A stretch of 64,000 bases of DNA from Mycobacterium colombiense (GTDB lineage Bacteria > Actinomycetota > Actinomycetes > Mycobacteriales > Mycobacteriaceae), in assembly GCF_001953985.1 (NCBI RefSeq), contig NZ_MBEI01000056.1, positions 186,001 through 250,000 of the forward strand, read 5' to 3'. The notes below the pieces were generated by a model. It saw only the letters and a program-made list of their open reading frames with translations. It did not search any database and had not been told where the DNA came from. Position 1 is the stretch's first letter. The number at the start of each line of letters is the position of its first letter. Shown one piece after another: positions 15,433-23,748 of this stretch. The position numbers were made by a program, and so were the translations under genes.

Positions 15433-16083
15433 GTGACGGGAGCAAGCGCGGACATCTGGGAAGTGATGTCGACGGCCCGAACGATCCGGCGCTTCACCGA
15501 CGAACCGGTGGACGATGCGACCCTGGCGCGTTGCCTCGAGGCGGCCAGGTGGGCCCCTTCGGGCGCCAACGCGCAGGGCTGGCGTTTCGTGGTGTTGCGC
15601 TCGCCCGAGCAGCGGGCCGTGGTGGCCAAGGCCGCGGCCCACGCGCTGGAAGTGATCGAGCCGGTCTACGGCATGAGCCGGCCCGCCGCCGACGACAACA
15701 GCCGCCGCGCCCGCACCTACCGTGCGACGTACGAATTGCACGACCGCGCCGGTGAATTCACCTCGGTGCTGTTCGCCCAGGCGCACTACCCGACCGCGTC
15801 GGAACTGCTGCTCGGCGGCTCGATCTTTCCAGCCATGCAGAACTTTCTGCTGGCCGCGCGCGCCCAGGGCCTCGGCGCCTGCCTGACCAGCTGGGCCTCG
15901 TATGGCGGTGAACAGCTGTTGAGGGAAGCCGTCGGCATACCGGAGGGCTGGATGGTCGCCGGCCACATCGTGGTCGGGTGGCCGAAGGGCAATCACGGGC
16001 CGCTGCGCCGCCGCCCGCTTGCCGAGTTCGTGAACCTCGACCGTTGGGACAACGCCGCCGACGGCCTCGTGACCAGCAGTTAG
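15433..16083 (+). CDS. Nitroreductase-family FMN-dependent oxidoreductase
   Basis: 216-residue flavoprotein. The N-terminal FMN-phosphate motif is RTIRRFTDEPV, followed by ARWAPSGANAQGWRFVV, and a C-terminal GACLTSW/GWPKGN region, as in NAD(P)H:FMN oxidoreductases and nitroreductases. The start is GTG at 15433 with AGAGGAG eight bases upstream. It lies 57 bases after the LuxC-type gene and is probably in the same transcript. Some members of this family supply reduced flavin in luminous bacteria, which makes the neighbourhood notable, but no flavin-dependent monooxygenase is adjacent. Function beyond NAD(P)H-dependent reduction is unknown. Confidence 0.88.
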   Translation: MTGASADIWEVMSTARTIRRFTDEPVDDATLARCLEAARWAPSGANAQGWRFVVLRSPEQRAVVAKAAAHALEVIEPVYGMSRPAADDNSRRARTYRATYELHDRAGEFTSVLFAQAHYPTASELLLGGSIFPAMQNFLLAARAQGLGACLTSWASYGGEQLLREAVGIPEGWMVAGHIVVGWPKGNHGPLRRRPLAEFVNLDRWDNAADGLVTSS

Positions 16084-16161
16084 TTCACCGCAGGAATTCC
16101 GCTCTTCACCGGCGCTCCGGTGACCCCATGCCCGGATTCAGAGATTATTACTTCCGCAACC

Positions 16162-16176
16162 GAGAATGTTATTCTC
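16162..16176. promoter_or_regulatory. Perfect palindrome GAGAAT-GTT-ATTCTC, operator candidate
   Basis: The two six-base arms are exact reverse complements, and flanking C/G extends them to seven. The site lies 30 bases before the acyl-CoA dehydrogenase start at 16207 and would overlap a -10 box (TATTCT at 16170-16175). It is one of the two perfect members of a palindrome family seen at several acyl-CoA gene promoters in this window. Confidence 0.6.
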
Positions 16177-16206
16177 GCCTGACAGTCACGACGAGAGGCG
16201 GCGCGG

Positions 16207-17205
16207 ATGCTGTTGGAGTTCGATGCTGATCAGCGACTGTGGCAGGACACCGTGCGCGACGCCGTCGCGAAGCAGTGCCCGCCGTCGCTGGTGCGCAGCG
16301 TGGCCGAAAAGGGCGTCGACCCGAGCCCGCTGTGGAAATCGTATGTAGACCAGGGCTGGACCGAGCTCAGCGATGCGGACAGCGCCGTCGAGCTGGCCAT
16401 CGTGCTCGAGGAGCTTGGTCGCGCCACCGACCCCACCCCGTTCCTGGCGACGATGAGCCAGTTCGCGCCGCTCGCCGGGGACCGCTTCGACCCGCACCAG
16501 TCGGGGACCACGGTCTATGGCGGGGTCGCGGCGCACCGCGACGCCGCGGGGTGGGTGCTGGACGGCACGGCCCGCCATGTGCTCGACGGCGATCGCGCGG
16601 ATCGGTTGGCCGTGGTGACCGATGCCGGGGTGTTCCTCGTGGAATCCAGTCAGGTGTCGGCCCGGCGCTCGGCGGTGTTCGACCCGGTGCTGCACGTCGC
16701 CGACCTGTCGTTCGCGGAGGTTCGGGTACCCGACAGCGAGCGGCTGACCGTCAACGCCGAGCGCGCACATCATTTCGCGCTGACCGGCATGGCCATCACG
16801 ATGGTCGGCGCCTGCCAACGCATCCTCGACCTGGTGCTCGAGCACGTCAAAAACCGTCAGCAATTCGGCGTGGCGATCGGCTCCTTCCAGGCGGTGCAGC
16901 ACAAGGCCGCCGACATGCACGTCGCCGTGGAACGCGCCCGCGCCCTGGCATACTTCGCCGCGCTCACCATCGCGGCCGACGACCCCCGCCGCCGGTTGGC
17001 CGCCGCGATGGCCAAGGCATCGGCAGGGGAGTGCCAGTCCCTGGTGTTCCGGCACGGCCTACAGCTGCATGGCGCAATGGGATTCACGTGGGAGAACGAC
17101 CTGCAGTTCGCGCTGAAACGAGCCAAAGCCGGTGAGTTGATGCTCGGCGGCGCGGCCGAGCACCGGGCGCGGATCGCGGAGGAATACCGTGCAGCTGACT
17201 TTTGA
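16207..17205 (+). CDS. Acyl-CoA dehydrogenase, small subunit of a heteromeric pair
   Basis: 332 residues, shorter than the usual 380-400. It has an abbreviated N-terminal domain, a weakly conserved middle domain, and a C-terminal region with NRQQFGVAIGSFQAVQHKAAD and the LHGAMGFTWENDLQF segment. Mycobacterial acyl-CoA dehydrogenases of this size often work as alpha2-beta2 pairs with a full-length neighbour, as known for FadE26-FadE27 and FadE28-FadE29 of steroid side-chain degradation. Its stop overlaps the next dehydrogenase gene by 17 bases, which supports a stoichiometric complex. The ATG at 16207 is preceded by GAGAGGCGG. The palindrome at 16162 probably controls the pair. Confidence 0.92.
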   Translation: MLLEFDADQRLWQDTVRDAVAKQCPPSLVRSVAEKGVDPSPLWKSYVDQGWTELSDADSAVELAIVLEELGRATDPTPFLATMSQFAPLAGDRFDPHQSGTTVYGGVAAHRDAAGWVLDGTARHVLDGDRADRLAVVTDAGVFLVESSQVSARRSAVFDPVLHVADLSFAEVRVPDSERLTVNAERAHHFALTGMAITMVGACQRILDLVLEHVKNRQQFGVAIGSFQAVQHKAADMHVAVERARALAYFAALTIAADDPRRRLAAAMAKASAGECQSLVFRHGLQLHGAMGFTWENDLQFALKRAKAGELMLGGAAEHRARIAEEYRAADF

Positions 17206-18364
17206 TTCCGACGTCGAGGAGTTCCGCGCGGAGTTCTCCGCGTTCCTCGACGAAAACCTGCCCTCCGCAAGCGAAACGCTCGAGCGGCCCCGGTCGGTCT
17301 CGCACATGCCGCAGTGGGCGCGCGACTGGCAGCGGCTGTTGTTCGACAACGGCTGGCTGCTGCCCAGCCAGCCCCCGGAATTCGGCGGCCGCAACGCGAC
17401 GGTCATTCAGCAGTTCGTCTACCTCGAGGAACTCAGCCGCCGCCGGATTTACCACAGCTTCAACCCGCAGGGCGTGAACATCGTTGGGGCGTCGCTGTTG
17501 TCGTTCGGCAGCGACGAACAGAAGCGGCGCTGGGCGGTGCCGATCCTGCGGGCCGAGATCACCGCCTCACTCGGGATGAGCGAACCCAGCGCGGGCTCCG
17601 ACCTGGCGTCGCTGCGGACCCGCGCGGTGCTCGACGGCGACCACTTCGTGGTCAATGGGCAGAAGGTGTGGACCTCGGGCGCCCACGACGCCGACGTCCT
17701 GCTGACGTTCGTCCGAACGAATCCAGATGCACCGAAGCACAAGGGAATCAGCGCGCTCGTCATCCCCACCGACACCCCGGGCCTGGTGCGCCGGCCGTTC
17801 CCGTCGATCTGCGGTGTCGACGATCTGGATTTCAACGAGGTGTTCTTCACCGACGTGCGGGTGCCGGCCGAGAACCTGGTCGGCGAGCTCGACCAGGGCT
17901 GGCGGGTGGCCAACGGATCGCTGGGCCACGAACGCACCATGATGTGGCTGGGTTTCGCCGATCGCCTCGAGAACATGATCGACGACTTCCATCCCAGCAC
18001 CGAGGTCGAGCGCGACCAATACGCCAGCACGATCATGGACAGGCAGGCGCTGCGCCTGCTGGGTTCGGCCGCCCTGGCCCGCGCCGCGCGCGGCGAGGAT
18101 GACGTGGCCGCGATCTCGGTGCTCAAGCTGCTCGGTTCCGAAGCGGAGTTGCGTGGCATGGAACTGGCGCTGACGTCCGCGGGATCCGACGGGCTCGTGC
18201 ACCCCGGGCTCACGGGGCCGTATGCGCACATGAACCTCGACCACTACTTCGCCAGCTGGTTCGAGCGTTACGCCCGCAGCTTCTCCGGGACCATCGCCGG
18301 CGGCACCTCCGAGATCCAGCGCAACATCATCGCCCAGCGGGTGCTCGGCCTGCCGCGCGGCTAG
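17189..18364 (+). CDS. Acyl-CoA dehydrogenase, large subunit of a heteromeric pair
   Basis: 391 residues from GTG at 17189 (GGAGG before it), beginning VQLTFDSDVEEFRAEF. The flavin/substrate loop SLGMSEPSAGSDLASL lies near 127-142, a VWTSGAHDADVLLTFVRT strand follows, and the C-terminal signature is GTSEIQRNIIAQRVLG. With the overlapping upstream subunit it probably forms an alpha2-beta2 enzyme that desaturates a bulky or side-chain acyl-CoA. The truncated gene at 1-848 encodes a near relative, so the window carries two versions of this subunit, one with a FadE partner and one with ferredoxin and NuoF-like partners. Substrate unknown. Confidence 0.94.
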   Translation: MQLTFDSDVEEFRAEFSAFLDENLPSASETLERPRSVSHMPQWARDWQRLLFDNGWLLPSQPPEFGGRNATVIQQFVYLEELSRRRIYHSFNPQGVNIVGASLLSFGSDEQKRRWAVPILRAEITASLGMSEPSAGSDLASLRTRAVLDGDHFVVNGQKVWTSGAHDADVLLTFVRTNPDAPKHKGISALVIPTDTPGLVRRPFPSICGVDDLDFNEVFFTDVRVPAENLVGELDQGWRVANGSLGHERTMMWLGFADRLENMIDDFHPSTEVERDQYASTIMDRQALRLLGSAALARAARGEDDVAAISVLKLLGSEAELRGMELALTSAGSDGLVHPGLTGPYAHMNLDHYFASWFERYARSFSGTIAGGTSEIQRNIIAQRVLGLPRG

Positions 18365-18369
18365 CGCGC

Positions 18370-19764
18370 TCAGAGTGCTTGCTGAGACACATTGCCGGCC
18401 AACGGCATCCGGGCCACGTCCGGAGTGCCCAGCTGGCCTGCCAGCCACGGCAATGCCGTGGCGAATACCGTGCCGGCGGTCGGCCAGTCGTGCTTGCCGG
18501 GCTGGGCGACCACCGCGCAGTCGATGCCGTTCGCCCGGCCGAGCTGGCACAGGGAAGCGGCGGCCGCAGCCTGGTTGCCCGGGTCAGAGGCCGCACCTCG
18601 GCTTGCGACAGACAGCGCGGCGCTATCGACGATCGTGATGTTGCGATGCGGCGTCGGCGGACCACCAGAGGTGATGGCGAACCAGCCGGATACCCCGGTG
18701 TAGCGACCGTGGCGGTTGATCACCGTGGTCGGGTCGAATTTCGCCCACGCGTCGGCGTCGCCGTCGAAAAGGTTGGCGATGGTCTGTTCCTTGGTTCCGG
18801 TGTTGGGGGTCAGGTCGCCCTCGATGTCGACGAACGAGCTGAACATGTCGGGGTGCATGACGGTGAGATCCACTGCGGTCGTCCCGCCCATTGACCAGCC
18901 TACGACGCCCCAGTGGGACGGGTCGGGGCTGACGCCGAAGTTCGAGACCATATAGGGCACAACGTCTTTAGTCAGATGATCGGCGGCATTGCCGCGGGTT
19001 CCGTTGACGCCTTCGGTGTCGTTGTCGAACGCCCCGCTCGGGTCCACGAACACCAGCACCGGTGCATTGCCGTCGTGCGCGGCGGCAAAGGCGTCGACAG
19101 TCTGTACGGCGTTGCCGGCGCGCACCCAGTCGGCGGGCGTGTTGACCATGCCGCCGATCATCATCACCGTCGGCAGCTGCGGCGGCGGGGAACTCGCGAA
19201 CCACGCCGGCGGCAGGTAGACGAGTTCCTCGCGGTGCTTGAAATGCGACGCGTCGTCGGGCGTCTGCACCGACACCAGGCTGCCGTGCGGCGGCTTGGTT
19301 CCCTTCGCCGCCAACGCGATCACGGCGGCCTTGTCGGTCTGGTTGGGCAGCCGAGTGGAGGTGATCTGCTCCCACGCGCTCTGCACGGTTTGGAAGTAGC
19401 CCACCCATTGGTTGAGCACGAGCAGCGAGCAGAGCAGGCACAGCGGCACCGCCAGGATCGATAGTGCACGCCGCCACCGCCCCGCGCCGCGCCAGCCCAG
19501 GATCAGCACCGCCGTGGCCATGCCGAGCAGCGCGATCCACACGTACAGCGCATCCGGCGCCGACTTGCTGGCTCCGTCGGCGATGCAGGAATGCGCTCCG
19601 AGAGCCGTCATGACTCCGGCGACGGCGGCGGCCGGCAGCCACAGCAGGCGCCAACGACGCGAGCGCCACCCGGCCGCGAGCCCCAGCGTGATCGGCGTGA
19701 CGATCTGGGCCGTGATCGGTACCCAACCGTGGATCAGAGATATGTGGTTGCCCAGAAGCGACAT
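18370..19764 (-). CDS. Membrane-anchored esterase D/antigen-85-like alpha/beta hydrolase
   Basis: 464 residues. The first about 125 residues hold roughly four hydrophobic segments, and the rest is an extracytoplasmic-type hydrolase. The nucleophile is in VVGWSMGG (Ser 291), a late Asp is in DIEGD or NITIVDS, and the likely catalytic His is in QPGKHDW. The architecture matches mycobacterial esterases related to the mycolyltransferases, acting in or on the cell envelope. GGAGGAG lies before the ATG at 19764. Its stop is five bases from the stop of the convergent dehydrogenase gene. The sequence just upstream is the remnant of an SDR gene. Confidence 0.88.
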   Translation of the reverse strand: MSLLGNHISLIHGWVPITAQIVTPITLGLAAGWRSRRWRLLWLPAAAVAGVMTALGAHSCIADGASKSAPDALYVWIALLGMATAVLILGWRGAGRWRRALSILAVPLCLLCSLLVLNQWVGYFQTVQSAWEQITSTRLPNQTDKAAVIALAAKGTKPPHGSLVSVQTPDDASHFKHREELVYLPPAWFASSPPPQLPTVMMIGGMVNTPADWVRAGNAVQTVDAFAAAHDGNAPVLVFVDPSGAFDNDTEGVNGTRGNAADHLTKDVVPYMVSNFGVSPDPSHWGVVGWSMGGTTAVDLTVMHPDMFSSFVDIEGDLTPNTGTKEQTIANLFDGDADAWAKFDPTTVINRHGRYTGVSGWFAITSGGPPTPHRNITIVDSAALSVASRGAASDPGNQAAAAASLCQLGRANGIDCAVVAQPGKHDWPTAGTVFATALPWLAGQLGTPDVARMPLAGNVSQQAL

Positions 19765-19865
19765 GGCGACTCCTCCTCTCAGCTGCCAGCGGTCCAGCTG
19801 CGTGAAAAAAGGATCGAATGCCGACCTCGGCGAATCCTTGGTGGATTCTTGGGCGCCGTCGGGGT

Positions 19866-20176
19866 GGCCGTGCGGGAACTCCTAGGACCGGTTCACCAGG
19901 GTGGCCGTCCGCCGCAAAAACACTTCCGGCATTGTTGGCCAGCACGTCGATTCGCCGATAACGCTGCCGCAGATCCCCGGCCAAGGCACGCACCTGGGCG
20001 AGGTCGGAGAAATCCGCACACAGATAGTCGGTACCGAGTTCGTTGGCAATCGCCTTCGTCTTCGACACGGAGCGACCGATGACCACGACGTTGTCGCCGG
20101 CGCCCGCCAACCGCCGGGCCGCTGCTGCACCGACGCCGTCGCTGGACCCAGTGATGACGATGGTCCGCTCGGACAC
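19866..20176 (-). pseudogene. Truncated short-chain dehydrogenase (SDR) remnant
   Basis: From GTG at 20176 the frame gives a good SDR N-terminus: TIVITGSSDGVGAAAARRL (glycine-rich loop), CADFSDLAQV, and LANNAGSVF. It then loses similarity at about residue 90. The Ser-Tyr-Lys catalytic region is missing, and within 40 codons the DNA runs into the ribosome-binding site of the esterase at 19764. A one-base shift gives VFLRRTATLVNRS and a stop at about 19882. The simplest reading is a deletion that removed the C-terminal two thirds. An alternative is a short functional Rossmann fragment, which seems unlikely. Confidence 0.7.
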
Positions 20177-20203
20177 GTGCGCCGTACCCCTCGTCTGCAC
20201 CGT

Positions 20204-20248
20204 TACTGCAACAGCTACTGGTAAGTCATACTGGTGTGACATACAGTA
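20204..20248. promoter_or_regulatory. Repeated TACTG half-sites in a divergent promoter region
   Basis: TACTG occurs at 20204, 20216 and 20229 (the last two as TACTGGT), and its inverse CAGTA at 20244-20248. The repeat step is 12-13 bases. The cluster lies between the SDR remnant and the oxidoreductase gene at 20303. Such phased repeats usually mark a multi-subunit regulator site. The TetR gene at 21431 is a candidate binder. Inference from pattern only. Confidence 0.4.
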
Positions 20249-20302
20249 AGTTGCGAACTGTCGAATTGGCAACCGCTCCTAGCGCCCTGAGAGGCAGCGC
20301 CC

Positions 20303-21403
20303 GTGACTTCATCTCCTGACACCGCGAAGCGTCGCGTCGTTCACGTCGGCACCGGCATGACGGGCAGCGTTGCGTTGCGCGCAATCATCGACGACCCCGC
20401 ACTGGACCTGATCGGGGTCAAGGTGTCCTCGCCGGCGAAGGTAGGCACGGATGCCGGCGCGTTGTGCGGCCGTCCCGAGGTCGGCATCGCAGCCACCGAC
20501 GATCGGGCGGCAGTCCTCAACGCCAAGCCCGATTGCATCGCCTACTGCGCGACCGCCGTCCGACGTGAAGACGAGGTGATCGCCGACATCGTCGGCTACC
20601 TGGAAGCCGGCATCAACGTCGTCACCATCTCCGCCATTCCGATGGTGTATCCGAAGGCGGCACCGGCCAATTGGCGCGACCCGATTGAACGCGCCGCGCG
20701 TCAAGGCAACTCGACCTTCTACGCCACCGGGTGCGAACCTGGCTTCGTCAGCCTCAACCTGCCCACCGCCCTGCTGGCGGGGGCCGGGGTCATCGACACC
20801 TACCGCATGGACGAGTACGCCCTCGACCTCGACTTGGCCTATCCGATCTGGGAGGTGTTGCATGAGTCGATGGGCTTCGGAAAGCCCAACGGCCACGTCC
20901 CGATTCGCATCGCTGTCGGCAAGGTGAACAACGACTGGGAACCCGTCGTGCGCTACATCGCCGACACACTCGGCGTGGACGTCGAACGAGTGGCACTGGA
21001 CTGGGAGACCATCCTGGCCCCGCACGATCTGGACACCGCACTCGGGATGATCCCGAAGGACACCATCTGCGGCCACCGCTGGCAACTCGCCGCGATGCAC
21101 GACGAGCGTCCCGTCGTCTCGGTTCAGTACTTCGCCGCGGTGACCTCGACGCCATGGCCTGACTCTTGGCCGCGCCCAGCGCAACCCGGCCGGGGAGGCA
21201 TGGTGTTTCGCATCGAAGGAAACCCGAACATGACCCTCGACCTACATCTGGACCCCGCACCGGGTGACTCCACCAACCCCGGCGTCGCCGCGACGGCGAT
21301 GGCGGCGATCAACGCCATCCCCGCGGTCATCGACGCCGCGCCCGGACTGCTAGGCGCGCCACTGGCCGGACCGTCGATCGTGACCCGTCAGATCCGGCGT
21401 TGA
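20303..21403 (+). CDS. Dihydrodipicolinate reductase-like NAD(P)-dependent oxidoreductase
   Basis: 366 residues from GTG at 20303 with GAGAGG before it. The N-terminal Rossmann domain starts RRVVHVGTGMTGSVALRAI, and the segment KPDCIAYCATAVRREDEVI is followed by a dimerisation/substrate domain. The family includes DapB-like and 2,4-diaminopentanoate dehydrogenase-like enzymes. In mycobacteria members are common next to lipid genes and are rarely characterised. It does not belong to a lysine biosynthesis cluster here. It is followed 27 bases later by a TetR gene on the same strand, which may repress it. Substrate unknown. Confidence 0.85.
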   Translation: MTSSPDTAKRRVVHVGTGMTGSVALRAIIDDPALDLIGVKVSSPAKVGTDAGALCGRPEVGIAATDDRAAVLNAKPDCIAYCATAVRREDEVIADIVGYLEAGINVVTISAIPMVYPKAAPANWRDPIERAARQGNSTFYATGCEPGFVSLNLPTALLAGAGVIDTYRMDEYALDLDLAYPIWEVLHESMGFGKPNGHVPIRIAVGKVNNDWEPVVRYIADTLGVDVERVALDWETILAPHDLDTALGMIPKDTICGHRWQLAAMHDERPVVSVQYFAAVTSTPWPDSWPRPAQPGRGGMVFRIEGNPNMTLDLHLDPAPGDSTNPGVAATAMAAINAIPAVIDAAPGLLGAPLAGPSIVTRQIRR

Positions 21404-21430
21404 CACGAATGTCAACGCCGGGTTAGGGGG

Positions 21431-22072
21431 TTGCGGGTGCAGGTTGCCAAGCCGCAGCGACAATCCGTCCGACGAGCGCGAGGCTCGCTGACTGAAGATG
21501 CGATCGTGGAGACAGCCTTCGCGATAGCAGCGGAGTCCTCAATCGAGGAGCTCAGCATTCCGCTGGTCGCCAAAGCGCTGGACGTAGGCGTAACCAGCAT
21601 CTACTGGCACGTCCGCAATAAATCAGAGCTTCTCGATGCCATGACCGACCGCGCGTTGCGCCGCAGCGGATTACCGGCGTTCGCCGAGTCGGACGACTGG
21701 CGCGAATCACTGGCTGCCCATGCCCGCGGAGTGCGCCGGACCTTCCTCAGCGATCCGGTGTTGACGGACCTGATCCTCATTCGCGGCGCATTGAGCCCGC
21801 TGGCACGACGGCTCGGAGAACAGGAGACGCAGAAAGCGATCGCCAACATGATCGATTGCGGTCTCGACGAGCAGACAGCCCACGAAACGTACTCCGCGGT
21901 GTCGGAACTCGTTCGAGGGTCAATACTTCTCGCACGGATGACGCAGAAACACAGCGCAGCACAGGAGACGGAGTCGGCCGACGAGGGCGGATTCACCAGC
22001 GCCCCAAGACCGCTGAACGATCGAGCATTCGAACTTCTTCTGACCTCACTGCTCGCCAGCGCCGTGCCGTGA
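21431..22072 (+). CDS. TetR-family regulator (tetracycline-repressor-like C-terminal domain)
   Basis: 213 residues from TTG at 21431, or 211 from GTG at 21437 (VQVAKPQRQSVRRARG). The helix-turn-helix is LSIPLVAKALDVGVTSIYWH, with the VRNKSELLDAM end that resembles TetR/TetR_C_1 proteins more than the AcrR-like regulators elsewhere in the window. It is co-directional with the oxidoreductase at 20303-21403 and ends convergently with the Mce-associated gene at 22248. A likely target is the half-site cluster at 20204-20248. Confidence 0.88.
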   Translation: MRVQVAKPQRQSVRRARGSLTEDAIVETAFAIAAESSIEELSIPLVAKALDVGVTSIYWHVRNKSELLDAMTDRALRRSGLPAFAESDDWRESLAAHARGVRRTFLSDPVLTDLILIRGALSPLARRLGEQETQKAIANMIDCGLDEQTAHETYSAVSELVRGSILLARMTQKHSAAQETESADEGGFTSAPRPLNDRAFELLLTSLLASAVP

Positions 22073-22247
22073 CTCGCAGGTTTAGTCGCTGTGTTCCCGG
22101 TTCAAAAGCGATGTCTAATTCGGGTGGACTCGCTGTCGGGGACTCGCCAAATCCGCGGCCTCGCGTGTGCAGCCTCGGCGGCCGCCGTCGCTCAGCTCAC
22201 AAACTAAGCCGTGGGTTCACACCCGACGGTCGAACGGCCGAAACGGC

Positions 22248-22820
22248 CTAGACCGGATCGAACTTGGTGATCAGCCAGGCGCCGTTGACCCGGGCCAAGC
22301 TCACCAGCACACTGCTCGATGCCATCGCGGGGTCGGGATTGTCCTTGCTCGTGGTGCTCTGGTCGACCAGCACCAGCACCACGGCCGAATTCGGATGTAG
22401 TTCCTGGACAGCGGCCCCCAGCACCCGGGCGTTGGTTTTCAGTGACTTCTGTTTGGCTGCCGGAGCCACGATCTGTTCGGTGAACTGGTTGTAGTACGAC
22501 AAGAAGTCGCCGGAGAGGTGAGTCTTGGCGGCGGCGAAGTCTTTGTCGAGTGTGTCGGGCGAGTAGGACAGCAACGCGACCGTCCCGTCGGACGCCGCAT
22601 TGGCGACCGCGCTCGCGACGCTGGGGTCGGTCTGTTTATCCGGCCGGTACTGCTTGAAGTACAGCCACGTCGCCGCGCCACCGGAAAGCAGCAGCAGCAC
22701 AATCAGAATCACGGGAACGACTTTCACCTTGCGCCGAGACCGTGGAGCGCTGCTTTCAGTGCGCTCGGCTGTTTCGGTGGAGTCGTCGGCGGTGTCAATG
22801 CCGGGTTTGTCGTCGCTCAT
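22248..22820 (-). CDS. Mce-associated membrane protein (short form)
   Basis: 190 residues: an acidic then basic N-terminus, one membrane helix (VVPVILIVLLLLSGGAATWLY, about 35-55), and an extracytoplasmic domain with YYNQFTEQIVAPAAKQ and a conserved WLITKFDPV end. This is the layout of the Mas proteins encoded near mce operons, thought to stabilise or assist Mce lipid transporters. The ATG at 22820 overlaps the stop of the longer Mas gene upstream in an ATGA. A second Mas pair flanks the other end of the mce operon (40368-41800), and this protein is clearly its paralogue (same YY-F--VVAP and WLI-KFDP motifs). Confidence 0.88.
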   Translation of the reverse strand: MSDDKPGIDTADDSTETAERTESSAPRSRRKVKVVPVILIVLLLLSGGAATWLYFKQYRPDKQTDPSVASAVANAASDGTVALLSYSPDTLDKDFAAAKTHLSGDFLSYYNQFTEQIVAPAAKQKSLKTNARVLGAAVQELHPNSAVVLVLVDQSTTSKDNPDPAMASSSVLVSLARVNGAWLITKFDPV

Positions 22821-23716
22821 GGAATGAACTCCACGTTAGACATCTTGTATTGTCCGCCGTCGTTTTTGACGGTCACCTTGAGCCGCCAATTGCGCGGTTC
22901 GTCTTTGGCGCCCGCGGCGTTGGTGATGTGCGACGTCGCCGCGACGAGAACCAACCCGAAATCCCCGTTGATGGTTTGCACGGCCGCCGCATTCACCGTT
23001 CCTTGGGTGACCACCTTGGACTGCTCGACAACGGTCGTGAAATCTTTTGCACGCGCCTGGAAATCGTCATGGAACTGGCCGGTCGAGCTGTCGATCACCC
23101 GCTGGACGTCCTCCTTGGCCTTGTTGAAGTCCATGGAAGTCAGGTTGACGACCCCTTGTCTGGCTCCCGCGATGAAGTTCGCTGCGCGCTGGTTGCGCTC
23201 GACGGTTTCGTGGCGCTGCCACATCATGTATCCGCTCGCCGCGACGAAGGCGCAGATGAGGACGATGACGGCCGCTTTCCATGCCACCGACCACGAGGGC
23301 AGCCGCAGGCGTCGCCGAGAGCGGGCCGCCTTGGCTTCCGATTCTGCGTCTTCGGGGGTTTCGTCGGAAACTTCGTCTTCGGTCTCCGCTTCGTCGGCGT
23401 CGGTCGCCTCGGTGGTGTCGGCAACTTCGTCAGCGGTGGTCGCCTCGTCGGTCTCCGGCTCGCCGGTGACGGTTGCGTCCGCGTCGGCGTCCGGGGCTTC
23501 TTCGGCGGTCTGGGTATCGGCCTCGGTCTCGGACTCGGGCTCTGCCTCGGCTTGGGCGAGCGCTTCACGCCGGAGCCGGGCGGCACGGGCGCGTGCGCGC
23601 GCCGCGGCGGCCAGCGCTTCGGCCTCGGCAGCCTCGGCCTCGGCTTCCGCGATCAGCGCCAACGTGTCGGCTTTCGAGGTGGTCGGATCTTGCGGCGGTT
23701 TCTTCGCCTCAGCCAT
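22817..23716 (-). CDS. Mce-associated membrane protein (long form, acidic N-terminal region)
   Basis: 299 residues. The first about 140 are charged: an Ala/Glu/Arg-rich stretch likely to form a coiled coil (AEAEAEAAEAEALAAAARAR), then a low-complexity acidic Glu/Asp/Thr/Ala region. One membrane helix follows (AVIVLICAFVAASGYMMW), and a domain with FNKAKEDVQRVIDSSTGQF and a terminal DGGQYKMSNVEFIP. It is the first member of a Mas pair co-translated with the gene at 22248. The acidic cytoplasmic tail is the part least conserved with its paralogue at 41006-41800. A role with the Mce importer 30036-39669 is inferred from family and proximity. Confidence 0.87.
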   Translation of the reverse strand: MAEAKKPPQDPTTSKADTLALIAEAEAEAAEAEALAAAARARARAARLRREALAQAEAEPESETEADTQTAEEAPDADADATVTGEPETDEATTADEVADTTEATDADEAETEDEVSDETPEDAESEAKAARSRRRLRLPSWSVAWKAAVIVLICAFVAASGYMMWQRHETVERNQRAANFIAGARQGVVNLTSMDFNKAKEDVQRVIDSSTGQFHDDFQARAKDFTTVVEQSKVVTQGTVNAAAVQTINGDFGLVLVAATSHITNAAGAKDEPRNWRLKVTVKNDGGQYKMSNVEFIP

Positions 23717-23748
23717 CGTGCTTACTGACTCCTGTACGTCTCACGCGG

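Noticed and set aside
13963..15996. A 677-codon open frame on the minus strand opposite the LuxC and nitroreductase genes.
   Set aside because: It is the shadow of two well-supported genes in high-G+C DNA. Its product is a repetitive Arg/His/Gly-rich string without domains.
22073..22247. A tRNA-like stretch (GTGGGTTCACACCC) between the TetR and Mas genes.
   Set aside because: Only a T-arm-like hairpin is present; no acceptor stem, D-arm or anticodon arm can be drawn.
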